Below are positions 8,797 through 16,843 of a stretch of 64,000 nucleotides of DNA, piece by piece. Position numbers and translations under genes: made by a program. The notes under the pieces were generated by a model, which worked only from the letters and a program-made list of their open reading frames with translations, was not told the origin of the DNA and ran no database searches. This DNA is from CAYRTD01 sp964426915 (lineage in GTDB: Bacteria; Bacteroidota; Bacteroidia; Bacteroidales; GCA-2748055): NCBI GenBank assembly GCA_964426915.1, contig CAYRTD010000002.1, positions 1 to 64,000 on the forward strand, written 5' to 3'. Position 1 is the stretch's first letter; each line of letters begins with the position of its first letter.

Positions 8797-9111
8797 TATG
8801 CCCGTGATGCCTCCCGTTATGATGATATATTTTTGAAGCCCGGTAAAAAATACTATATTGAGTACCGATTTGAGGACCCTGATAATGGTGAACTTGATAT
8901 TTCAATAGAAATAATGAAGGAAAGTAATGATCTCCGGCAGGGAGGCGACATTGAGAACCGTCCGGCATCACCTGGATTTGACCTTATTTCCAAAACGGAA
9001 AGTATAGCTGAGTTTATCAGTCCGTTAGAAATGGGACCCTATCGTATTTTTATTTACGCAAATGATAATCATAACCATACTGCATCAGTAAATATTCCTT
9101 TTTTTTATTGA
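8797..9111 (+). pseudogene. C-terminal remnant of a secreted enzyme
   Basis: Directly after the menE TGA, and in the same frame, 104 codons stay open: DASRYDDIFLKPGKKYYIEY, then RFEDPDNGELDISIEIMKES, GGDIENRP, and at the end MGPYRIFIYANDNHNHTASV with INIPFFY-like residues. This reads like the C-terminal beta-sandwich tail seen after catalytic domains of Bacteroidota glycoside hydrolases (phrases like YRLFVYVYDGKGNVATANIPF). No catalytic part or signal peptide precedes it. A TTG at 8833 is the only plausible start, so I treat it as the 3' stump left by a deletion that joined it to menE. Its stop overlaps the extreme 5' end of the next frame. Expression by readthrough of the TGA cannot be excluded. 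Confidence 0.55.
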
Positions 9112-9113
9112 AG

Positions 9114-12100
9114 ATGAAAATTAAACAGTCTTTTATTTCAGATGAGCCTTTAAAATTGACAGACAAAAAACCCTCAGGAAAAATCGTTAGTATAGGCGGA
9201 GAAGAATTCTATAAACTGGAAAACTACGACAGAATGCCTCCCTTCCTTATGAGCATAGTGAGCGATTCTGATCACTGGATGTATATATCAAGTACAGGAG
9301 GGTTGACTGCCGGAAGAAAAAATCCTGATCTGGCAATTTTCCCCTATTATTCCGACGATAAAATCCATGAATCTCATCATACAACAGGAGGGAAAACCAT
9401 CCTTAGGATTACCGGAAACAATAAAAATCTTGTCTGGGAACCTTTCTCATCACAATACGAATATATTTATAAGTGTTCAAGGAATCTTTATAAACATATA
9501 ACAGGGAATCAACTAATATTTGAAGAAATAAACCATGACCTGATGATGAGCTTCAGCCAAAGCTGGATGAATAGTGAAAAATTTGGCTGGATCCGGAAAA
9601 CTGAAATTACGAATCTAAGTTCAGAAAAACGTGACTTTGTATTGCTGGACGGGATCCTTAATATTCTGCCTTATGGGATCCTTAAAACCACCCAGGAGCA
9701 ATTTTCCACCCTGATGGATGCCTATAAAAAAAGTGAACTTGATACTGAAACGAATCTCGGGATTTTCAGCATGTCTTCTATCCCGGTCGACAGGGCCGAA
9801 CCCAGCGAAGCGCTTAAGGCAACCACAGTTTGGTCTACCGCTGACGATGTCGGCAATGTTCTTCTAAGTTCCCGACAGATCGATAATTTCAGGGTCAGTG
9901 GTGTCCTGGAACAGGAAATCCTGAAAAAAGGTGTTCGTAGCGCATATCTTATTGAAAGAAAGCTAATTCTTGATTCCGGAGAGTCGGATTCCCATATGAT
10001 CATCGCGGAAGTGGATCAGGATAGCAGAAATGTTATGAATTTACGTGAAAGTATAAAAAATAGTACTGCTTTAGGAAATGATATTTATGAGGATGTGTTA
10101 TCGGGAACCCGCAGACTGATAGACATGGTATCAAGGGCTGACGGGACCCAGCATATAGGTGACCGGCTCATCTCTACACGACATTTCTCAAATGTTCTTT
10201 TCAATATTATGCGCGGAGGAATATTTGAGGATGATTATTCCATTAGTAAAAATGAATTGAAAGAACATATCCTGAACTATAATCCCGGGCTTTTAGAAAA
10301 ACATGAAAAATGGATAATCACCTTACCCGGAGAATTCAATTATATCGAACTAATCGGAGAGGTTAAGGATAAGAAAGATCCTGATCTTTACAGGCTGGTA
10401 CTGGAATATATGCCATTGACTTTCAGCAGAAGACATGGTGATCCCAGCCGCCCATGGAACCGTTTTTCCATCGATATCAAAAATCCCGACGGGAGCAGAT
10501 CCCGATCATATGAAGGTAACTGGCGTGATATTTTCCAGAACTGGGAAGCCTTGTCATTCTCTTTTCCCTTTTATCTTCACGGCATGATCGCAAAGTTCCT
10601 GAATGCATCCACTGAAGATGGTTATAATCCTTACAGGATAACCAGTCATGGCATAGATTGGGAAATTCAAGAGCCGGATAACCCCTGGTCTTTTATTGGT
10701 TACTGGGGTGATCATCAGGTGATTTATCTACTTAAACTGATGGAATTGTTGGAAGATTTCTTTCCCGGATCTTTGCAGGGAATGTTAAACAATGAAATAT
10801 TCGTTTATACAAATGTCCCTTATCGGATCAGGCCGTATGAGGATATATTGAAAGATCCTTATAACACCATAGATTTTGATGAGGATTTGCATCACATCCT
10901 CATGAACCGCGCTGAACAGATGGGTGCTGACGGGAAACTGGTAACCGGTACATCTGGAAGCATAGTATATGCCAGTCTGGTCGAAAAACTTCTGGTCGCC
11001 ATCTTAACCCGGTTAAGTAACTTTATTCCGGGTGGGGGAATATGGATGAATACCCAGCGACCAGAATGGAATGATGCGAATAATGCACTGGTGGGCTACG
11101 GCGTTTCTATGGTTACTCTGGCTTATTTAAGAAGATACATCGCTTTCTTTAAAAATTTGCTAAAATCTTCAGAGTTAAAAGAATTCAAGGTTGCCAAAGA
11201 AGTGGCGGATTTCTTCAGAGAGATTGGAAAAATATTTAAAGAGAACAGGCCGATTCTTACTTCTCCTGCTGATGGCAGGCAAAGAAAAAAATTAGTTGAT
11301 AAACTGGGAACTGCCGGCTCGGATTACAGGACCAGGGTTTACAATGGTTTTTCAGGAGAAAAAGAATATGCAGATCCGAAAGAACTCATGGAATTTCTTG
11401 AACTATCCCTTGAGTCACTTGAGAAAACCATTGAGATGAATCAGCGCCCCGATAAACTATTTCATTCTTATAATCTTATTGAAATAGAGAGGGATAGTAT
11501 TGAGATAAAGAATCTGCAACTCATGCTTGAAGGGCAGGTTAGTGTGATCAGTTCAGGTCTGTTGGAACCTGAAGAAGTAATAAGACTTTTGACAAATTTG
11601 AAAAGCAGTGATCTGTACAGAGAAGATCAGGACAGTTATATGCTTTACCCTGAAAAAGAATTGCCGGCTTTTCTGGAAAAAAATAATCTCCCGGAAAACT
11701 ATCAGAAAAAATATCCTGTCCTCAGAAAACTTCTCGAAAAGGGGGGATATGGAATTATTAACCAGGATATAAACGGCATTATTCATTTTTGTGGTGAGTA
11801 CAAAAATGCCAAGATCCTTCAGGAGCGTATCAGTAAGCTGGAAGAAACAAAGAGACTCCGGCTTGGTAAAGAGGAAAAAGAAGATCTTTTCCGTATTTAT
11901 GAAGAATTATTTAATCATCATTCCTTTACAGGACGTTCAGGAAGTTTTTATAAATATGAAGGACTTGGTTCTATTTACTGGCATATGGTATCGAAACTTC
12001 TTTTTTCGGTAGGCGAATATCTCAGGAATATTGAGGGTAATAAAGAATATTCAGAACATTACAAACAGCTTAAAAAGCATTTTTATGAGATAAGGGAGGG

Positions 12101-12515
12101 TATTGGCGTTCACAAAAATCCCGCTGATTACGGAGCTGTGCCTACCGATCCCTATTCACATACCCCTTCCATGCACGGAGCTCAGCAGCCGGGGATGACC
12201 GGGCAGGTAAAGGAAGACATCCTGTCACGCTGGATTGAGCTTGGCCTGGAAATAAAAGAGGGTGAAATACACATCAGTAAAAATATGTGGAAACAGAATG
12301 AGTTCAGAGAGGACGGGACCCTGAGTTTTACCTATTGTGCAGTTCCGTTTACCTATGTGCCGGGAGAGGAAGATTTCATTTTAATAACAGATGGTGACGG
12401 AAAAGAACACAGGATGATCGGAAATATGATTGAGAAAAGCTACAGTGATACTATATTCAGCAGAAGCGGAAAGGTAAAAAGCGTAATGGTTTATTATAAA
12501 AATCATCTGGCATGA
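9114..12515 (+). CDS. Large unrecognised protein, perhaps six-hairpin/GH94-like
   Basis: A 1133-aa protein without signal peptide or membrane segments. The ATG at 9114 is preferred to a TTG at 9108. The N-terminal third looks like a beta-rich domain (DHWMYISSTGGLTAGRKNPD). The middle, about residues 450-690, is helical with conspicuous conserved-looking phrases: RRHGDPSRPWNRF, YEGNWRDIFQNWEAL, FIGYWGDHQVIYLLKLMELL and PEWNDANNALVGYGVSMVTL. The last resembles the DWND(A/G) catalytic loop of GH94 phosphorylases and related (alpha/alpha)6 enzymes, and the domain order (beta domain, helical barrel, C-terminal part) would fit. That is inference. The gene begins at the end of the remnant after menE and is followed by a truncated leader peptide. 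No firm function is assigned. Confidence 0.6.
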   Translation: MKIKQSFISDEPLKLTDKKPSGKIVSIGGEEFYKLENYDRMPPFLMSIVSDSDHWMYISSTGGLTAGRKNPDLAIFPYYSDDKIHESHHTTGGKTILRITGNNKNLVWEPFSSQYEYIYKCSRNLYKHITGNQLIFEEINHDLMMSFSQSWMNSEKFGWIRKTEITNLSSEKRDFVLLDGILNILPYGILKTTQEQFSTLMDAYKKSELDTETNLGIFSMSSIPVDRAEPSEALKATTVWSTADDVGNVLLSSRQIDNFRVSGVLEQEILKKGVRSAYLIERKLILDSGESDSHMIIAEVDQDSRNVMNLRESIKNSTALGNDIYEDVLSGTRRLIDMVSRADGTQHIGDRLISTRHFSNVLFNIMRGGIFEDDYSISKNELKEHILNYNPGLLEKHEKWIITLPGEFNYIELIGEVKDKKDPDLYRLVLEYMPLTFSRRHGDPSRPWNRFSIDIKNPDGSRSRSYEGNWRDIFQNWEALSFSFPFYLHGMIAKFLNASTEDGYNPYRITSHGIDWEIQEPDNPWSFIGYWGDHQVIYLLKLMELLEDFFPGSLQGMLNNEIFVYTNVPYRIRPYEDILKDPYNTIDFDEDLHHILMNRAEQMGADGKLVTGTSGSIVYASLVEKLLVAILTRLSNFIPGGGIWMNTQRPEWNDANNALVGYGVSMVTLAYLRRYIAFFKNLLKSSELKEFKVAKEVADFFREIGKIFKENRPILTSPADGRQRKKLVDKLGTAGSDYRTRVYNGFSGEKEYADPKELMEFLELSLESLEKTIEMNQRPDKLFHSYNLIEIERDSIEIKNLQLMLEGQVSVISSGLLEPEEVIRLLTNLKSSDLYREDQDSYMLYPEKELPAFLEKNNLPENYQKKYPVLRKLLEKGGYGIINQDINGIIHFCGEYKNAKILQERISKLEETKRLRLGKEEKEDLFRIYEELFNHHSFTGRSGSFYKYEGLGSIYWHMVSKLLFSVGEYLRNIEGNKEYSEHYKQLKKHFYEIREGIGVHKNPADYGAVPTDPYSHTPSMHGAQQPGMTGQVKEDILSRWIELGLEIKEGEIHISKNMWKQNEFREDGTLSFTYCAVPFTYVPGEEDFILITDGDGKEHRMIGNMIEKSYSDTIFSRSGKVKSVMVYYKNHLA

Positions 12516-12574
12516 AGACTTCCGGATTAACCATTATATTAATCCTGTTTAGTGCGGGTTTTTTATTTTTATGA
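12512..12574 (+). pseudogene. Orphan 20-residue signal-peptide-like ORF
   Basis: An ATG overlapping the stop of the large gene (ATGA) starts a 20-residue peptide, MKTSGLTIILILFSAGFLFL, then TGA. It has the charged start and hydrophobic core of a signal peptide but no mature part. The coupled start suggests that a secreted or lipoprotein gene once followed here and was deleted or frameshifted. A short hairpin inside it (GGATTAA/TTAATCC with a loop of eight) is followed by GCGGG and a T-rich tract, so the segment could alternatively act as a terminator. Confidence 0.35.
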
Positions 12575-12834
12575 CCTTGGGAGGAGGGTGTCTTAGATGT
12601 AACTCTTTAATTTAAAGGTACCAATTCTCCAGTTATTTTTTGTTTATCGCAAACTATTTGCTGGGGACTATAAAATCCCTGGTTGAATAGAAAGGGTACT
12701 CCTCTTAAGTGCCTCCTTCTTTCAGTAAAATTCTGATTACTTTCACTGCCAGGAATTCGGTGATTCCCTATCAGTAATCCGGTCAAATTCGTTAGGTTTT
12801 AATAAAATATGCATATATTTGCATAATAATATAT
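12575..12834. other. Intergenic, no gene seen
   Basis: About 260 bases between the large gene and the small membrane protein. I see no coding potential on either strand. A promoter-like box lies at the right end (see next entry). Confidence 0.4.
12814..12821 (+). promoter_or_regulatory. Bacteroidota -7 box (TATATTTG)
   Basis: TATATTTG matches the Bacteroidota sigma-ABfr -7 consensus TAnnTTTG. It would start transcription near 12828, leaving a leader of about 7 bases to the ATG at 12835 or 19 bases to the ATG at 12847, so it favours the second start. No clear -33 TTTG is present. Confidence 0.45.
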
Positions 12835-13095
12835 ATGTATAAATATATGAAGATAAAAAAATTAGAACTCCGGTCCGGAAACAAAGGAATAAAAGCTTTG
12901 ATTCATACACCACATATCAGGAAGACTATAATAAGCATATTCATTGGAGCAATTGCCGGCTTTGGCTTTTTTTACTTTACAGAGGGACGGCTTATGGACA
13001 GCATATTATTCCAGGATGCTATAAAAAGTGTGCTTATAGGTGGCTTTTTTGGTTTTTTTATTACCAACAGTCCCTGTGCAAGAAACAGATGTTAG
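12835..13095 (+). CDS. Small two-helix membrane protein with terminal CX4C
   Basis: An 86-aa protein (82 aa from the in-frame ATG at 12847, which fits the upstream -7 box better). It has a basic N-terminus and two hydrophobic segments, ISIFIGAIAGFGFFYFTEG (about residues 33-51) and AIKSVLIGGFFGFFITN (about 62-78). It ends SPCARNRC with two cysteines four residues apart. The glycine-rich second helix and cysteine tail recall small membrane proteins near rhodanese or metal genes, but I do not recognise the family. It converges on the TonB receptor gene, overlapping its 3' end by four bases. Confidence 0.6.
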   Translation: MYKYMKIKKLELRSGNKGIKALIHTPHIRKTIISIFIGAIAGFGFFYFTEGRLMDSILFQDAIKSVLIGGFFGFFITNSPCARNRC

Positions 13096-15476
13096 GATTT
13101 TCCCTGGCCTGTAAAATTCCCCAATCTTAATCCAAAATAAACAGTCCTGGGAGAAACAGGGCCATACATGTAGGCAGGGTCCCGGTTTATACCTCTGTCG
13201 AAATCGGACTGATATGCATTGAAAACATTTTTAATACCTGCAAACCATTGCATGTCAATCCCATTTATTTTTATTGTATGTTTAATCTTAATTCCCAGGT
13301 CAAAAAATTCTTCCGACTTTCTAAGTTCCCCTGTTTCCGGATCTGCTTGAGGACCAAAGTAGGGAACAAGCATACTGCCTGTATAATTACCTGTCGCTGA
13401 CAGACAAAAACTTTTTGCGAAATCCTTGTCTATCACAAAATAACCGTAGGTATTCGGAGTGCGGAGAAAACGCTTTTCATTAAATTCCTGCCGGATGTCG
13501 TATTTGCTTGACTGGAAGGTGAATCCGGAAGTTAATGTGAAATCTCCTATTGGTTTAAGTTTGAATTCCATGTTCACTCCCTGAACGGTTGCTCCATTTT
13601 CCGCATTTACTCTTGTATATAGCACAGTTCCATCTTCGTCAGGCTCACCGATCTCATTCACGAAAGGATCCTGTAGTCGCGTATAAAAAAATTCGGCTAA
13701 GAAGCCTGTAAAGGCAGTGCCGATCAATCCGTTAAAGTCGAGTGAAGCCATCAGGCTGTGGCTGGTTTCTTGTTTGAGATCAGGATCGTTTACGTTAATA
13801 ACCTGTCTTGAACCAGAAGTTTCGATGTGCAGGTCCTCATCAAAGATCTGGGGAGCCCGGTAACCCTGTGAATAGCTCATTCTGGCCTGTAATTCATTTA
13901 ATATTCCGTACATAACGCTAATACGCGGACTAAATACATTTCCGGTTTTACTTTTGTCTCCCTCCCTGGCTAGATCTCGTATTTCATAATGGTCATACCT
14001 GGCTCCGATTGCTATTTTAGTCCTGTTTATATCGAGCTCATATTGTGTAAAAACTCCCGAAGTAATCGACGACTGGTTGGCTACCAGTGTATTTCCCACA
14101 TGTGGAATTTCAATGATGGAATCATTGATTATGGCGTTATCATAATCGGGATACCCTAATTTTTTATCGATCAAAAAACTTCCTGTATTTTCAACTCCTG
14201 TAATTACGGAAGCATTATCAAAAACAGCTTTATAATGTGCCCCGAAATTATAGGTTCTATCCTTAGAATTTCCGTAATCACTAAGAGACTTATTGGCTCC
14301 ATAATACGAATCACGATTAAGGAATTGTCCGGAAGCATATACAGATAAAAGATCATAGTCGCGGAAGTACTGATCAAAGCTTATAGCGGCAGTATTTAAA
14401 TTATGTTTTACTGCTTCGGCCACATCGCGTTCATGCAAAGGGTAATCGTGCTTGTTTCCACCCTCTCTTTCTTCCTTTATGGTGAAAACATCGAGAGACA
14501 ATTTGTTACGATTTCCTAAGCGATGAAACAATCTGGCTCCTGCTGTTAAATTATTCATAGGAGATATTTCTGAGAACCCATCACCATTTGCATCAAACAT
14601 CTTTCTGTTCCGGCTAAACCCGAAAACTGAGGCCCCCGATCGGGAATCTCCAGAGACAACAGAAGTATTAAAATTCAGGAAATAATCAGGTGCCACCCCC
14701 CCCGATTCTTTTATTCCGGTTCCCACAGCGCTGTATGTAGAGCCGAATTCGTAACTGTTGGTAACGGGATCTTTTATTATGATATTAATGGTTCCGGCAA
14801 TGGCGTTGCTGCCGAAAAGTGAAGATCCGCCTCCACGGACTACTTCTACTTTTTCTATCATGTTGGCCGGGATCAGTTCCAGTCCGTATACTCCTGCCAA
14901 ACCGCTGAAAACGGGGCGGCTATTGATTAAGATCTGTGAATAGGGACCTTCCATTCCATTCATGCGGACCTGGGTAAAACCACAATTCTGGCAGTTATTT
15001 TCAAGTCGCAAACCTGGAGAGAAGTTAAGTCCCTCACCCATTGTAACCGACTGAGAAGTCTGGAAAATTGCGGGAGAAATTGTATTTACTATAATCGGAG
15101 CTTTAGTTCTTTTTTGTTCGCTTCTATCGGCCGATACAATAACTTCCTCAAGGTTCAGAATATCTTCTTCAAGACTAAACTTTATTTCTTTGGTTATATT
15201 TTCCTCAAGGCTTATAGTATGTTCTTCAGGTTTATACCCCACAATCCTGGCCACAACCGTTACTTCTTTAGCCGGCAGGTTTACCAGCTGGTAGTGACCT
15301 GTTTCATTAGTGAGGGTTCCAATGGTTGTTCCTTTTATAAATACATTAGCATAAGGAAGATGTTCTCCGTTTGAAGTTACATGACCTACGATATTTGCGT
15401 CTGTTTCAGTCTTTTGAGAGTGAATGGAAATAGGCAGATATAATAAAAGACCAATAGCAAAAAATAACTTATACAT
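13092..15476 (-). CDS. TonB-dependent outer-membrane receptor, probable metal uptake
   Basis: A 794-aa outer-membrane beta-barrel with signal peptide MYKLFFAIGLLLYLPISIHS. A carboxypeptidase-regulatory-like domain (about residues 25-110, GHVTSNGEHLPYANVFIKGT) precedes the plug (about 120-240, with EGLNFSPGLRLENNCQNCGF, QVRMNGMEGPYSQILINSRP and VEVVRGGGSSLFGSNAIAGT). The rest is barrel strands ending SPRTVYFGLRLGNF. TonB-linked receptors import iron chelates, cobalamin, other metals or glycans. There is no SusD partner, which argues against glycans. The cysteine pair CQNC in the plug and the His-rich membrane protein encoded 91 bases upstream suggest a transition metal. The substrate is not determined. 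Confidence 0.88.
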   Translation of the reverse strand: MYKLFFAIGLLLYLPISIHSQKTETDANIVGHVTSNGEHLPYANVFIKGTTIGTLTNETGHYQLVNLPAKEVTVVARIVGYKPEEHTISLEENITKEIKFSLEEDILNLEEVIVSADRSEQKRTKAPIIVNTISPAIFQTSQSVTMGEGLNFSPGLRLENNCQNCGFTQVRMNGMEGPYSQILINSRPVFSGLAGVYGLELIPANMIEKVEVVRGGGSSLFGSNAIAGTINIIIKDPVTNSYEFGSTYSAVGTGIKESGGVAPDYFLNFNTSVVSGDSRSGASVFGFSRNRKMFDANGDGFSEISPMNNLTAGARLFHRLGNRNKLSLDVFTIKEEREGGNKHDYPLHERDVAEAVKHNLNTAAISFDQYFRDYDLLSVYASGQFLNRDSYYGANKSLSDYGNSKDRTYNFGAHYKAVFDNASVITGVENTGSFLIDKKLGYPDYDNAIINDSIIEIPHVGNTLVANQSSITSGVFTQYELDINRTKIAIGARYDHYEIRDLAREGDKSKTGNVFSPRISVMYGILNELQARMSYSQGYRAPQIFDEDLHIETSGSRQVINVNDPDLKQETSHSLMASLDFNGLIGTAFTGFLAEFFYTRLQDPFVNEIGEPDEDGTVLYTRVNAENGATVQGVNMEFKLKPIGDFTLTSGFTFQSSKYDIRQEFNEKRFLRTPNTYGYFVIDKDFAKSFCLSATGNYTGSMLVPYFGPQADPETGELRKSEEFFDLGIKIKHTIKINGIDMQWFAGIKNVFNAYQSDFDRGINRDPAYMYGPVSPRTVYFGLRLGNFTGQGKS

Positions 15477-15567
15477 TTTTTCTTTCAGTTTTAAAATAAT
15501 AATTGTTTAGTAAGCGATGAGGGTAACATTCTTTATTTGGAAGGAAATTCTGTGAAATGATAGAAAA

Positions 15568-15936
15568 TCAGAAAGCTGGGGGTGACCGACCCGCCGGAGA
15601 TTTTAGGAAAACATCTATTCTCCCGGGTAAACCTTCCAGAGCAATACTTTCTTTTTTAATTGCCTGGATCAGAAGGAGGCTAAGGATTGATGCAGTAAAA
15701 AGAAGATTGACATTTTCTAGAATATACAACTCAAAACTCGTATGATGATGTTTTTTAAATGGAGAACTGTCGTTACTTTTATTGAATGGATGGGCATGAG
15801 TTACCACAGAACCATCAGAAAGTATATGAGAATGCTGGTAATGCACTTTCAAAAAGACCTGAAAGGCAAAAACTACCATTAAAAGTAGAGAAAGGTACCG
15901 GAAGACTCTTTTATATATTTGAAATTTTAGAAACAC
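15568..15936 (-). CDS. Histidine-rich single/double-pass membrane protein
   Basis: A 122-aa protein with an N-terminal hydrophobic segment (about residues 14-31), then a stretch unusually rich in histidine: eight His between residues 32 and 65, in HYQHSHILSDG, VVTHAHP and KKHHHT. A second hydrophobic segment follows (about 78-93) and then a short polar tail. The His cluster would face the periplasm and could bind zinc, copper or nickel. It is upstream of, and in line with, the TonB receptor, so the two probably form a metal-acquisition pair. I know of similar short His-rich proteins next to such receptors in Bacteroidota but cannot name a characterised family. Confidence 0.6.
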   Translation of the reverse strand: MFLKFQIYKRVFRYLSLLLMVVFAFQVFLKVHYQHSHILSDGSVVTHAHPFNKSNDSSPFKKHHHTSFELYILENVNLLFTASILSLLLIQAIKKESIALEGLPGRIDVFLKSPAGRSPPAF

Positions 15937-16049
15937 AGGTCTATTCTAAATAAGCTCGTGATAAAAATAATATATTTCTTCTGTTATCGAATGTAAAAAT
16001 ACGCTTGTTTTCTAAATAAGGAATACCTATTTGTTGGGATTTAATGAAA

Positions 16050-16180
16050 CCCACTTTTCAGAAGCCGATAGGCGAACTGAAAAGTGCTGGTTGAATTAAA
16101 TCCTGAGCACAGCCGAAGGATCTCATAGGAATGTCCCCACTTTTCAGAAGCCGATAAACGAACTGAAAAGTGCTGGTTGA
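16050..16180. repeat. Two 45-bp direct repeats, each a hairpin
   Basis: Copies at 16050-16094 and 16136-16180 differ at only two bases. Each carries a perfect 9-bp inverted repeat (ACTTTTCAG/CTGAAAAGT) around a 15-base loop. After each copy comes TCCTGAGCA; after the first it extends to TCCTGAGCACAGCCGAAGGA, an imperfect inverted repeat like the widespread CCTGAGC...CGAAGG elements. The array lies in a 283-base gap between two minus-strand genes. It could be a REP-like non-autonomous element or a processed RNA structure. Confidence 0.8.
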
Positions 16181-16219
16181 AAAATCCTGAGCAAGGAAAC
16201 TAATAAAATGATTCCTGTT

Positions 16220-16585
16220 TCATTCAATAGATTTTTTATACATCTTGTAGAAAAGCAATGGAAAGAATCCAAAATTTAATACAAAAACAGAAAAGACAAT
16301 CAAAACATTTGCGCCAGGCCAATGGAACATCTTAAATATCATCCCTAATGTTAGCAATGCTACAGCAACGTAGCCAAGTATGTGTTTGATTTTGTCGGTA
16401 GATATTTTACCGATCTCCTGTTTATAAAGATTGACAAATAACAATGGCAGGAAGGCCAAAATAAATATTAATGTACTTATTCCCAGAATAATATTTGCTG
16501 CTGGCCAGTGAAATATTTTGAATAACACACTGGTTGTAAATCCAATTGATACAAGGAGACCGAAAAGATACAGTGATTTTTTCAT
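16220..16585 (-). CDS. GldL-like membrane protein with duplicated FHWPGA motif
   Basis: A 121-aa protein with four hydrophobic segments arranged as two similar halves. K23-IFHWPAANIIL in the first half is repeated as K85-MFHWPGANVLI in the second, and each is followed by a similar phrase (FLPLLFVNLYKQ / FFPLLFYKMYKK). The motif KI(M/F)HWPGA is characteristic of the membrane helix of GldL, the motor subunit of the type IX secretion/gliding machinery. This protein lacks GldL's long cytoplasmic and periplasmic parts, so it is a stand-alone duplicated version. No gld/spr genes are nearby and the function is unknown. Confidence 0.65.
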   Translation of the reverse strand: MKKSLYLFGLLVSIGFTTSVLFKIFHWPAANIILGISTLIFILAFLPLLFVNLYKQEIGKISTDKIKHILGYVAVALLTLGMIFKMFHWPGANVLIVFSVFVLNFGFFPLLFYKMYKKSIE

Positions 16586-16843
16586 GATTTTGATTTTTTT
16601 CTCATTTAATAAAAAAATCTTCTTATTACTATTCGAAAAACAAGATTTGATAATAGAAAGGGGTCAGCACTTAAGAAATATAAAATTTTCCTATACCTCT
16701 TAAAAATTCCAATATCCCTTTGAATACTTAAGGGTTTCGTGTCCTTGTGGCGATCCCTGACCTTTCACAGTGGGCTCATATTTTCAAGGTTTAACTTAAA
16801 ATCTGGTTTTGTTTTTGCAGTACACAAATAAAAATACAAAATC

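Noticed and set aside
13092..15476. SusC-type glycan receptor
   Set aside because: No SusD-like gene, no glycoside hydrolase and a shorter protein than SusC (about 1000 aa).
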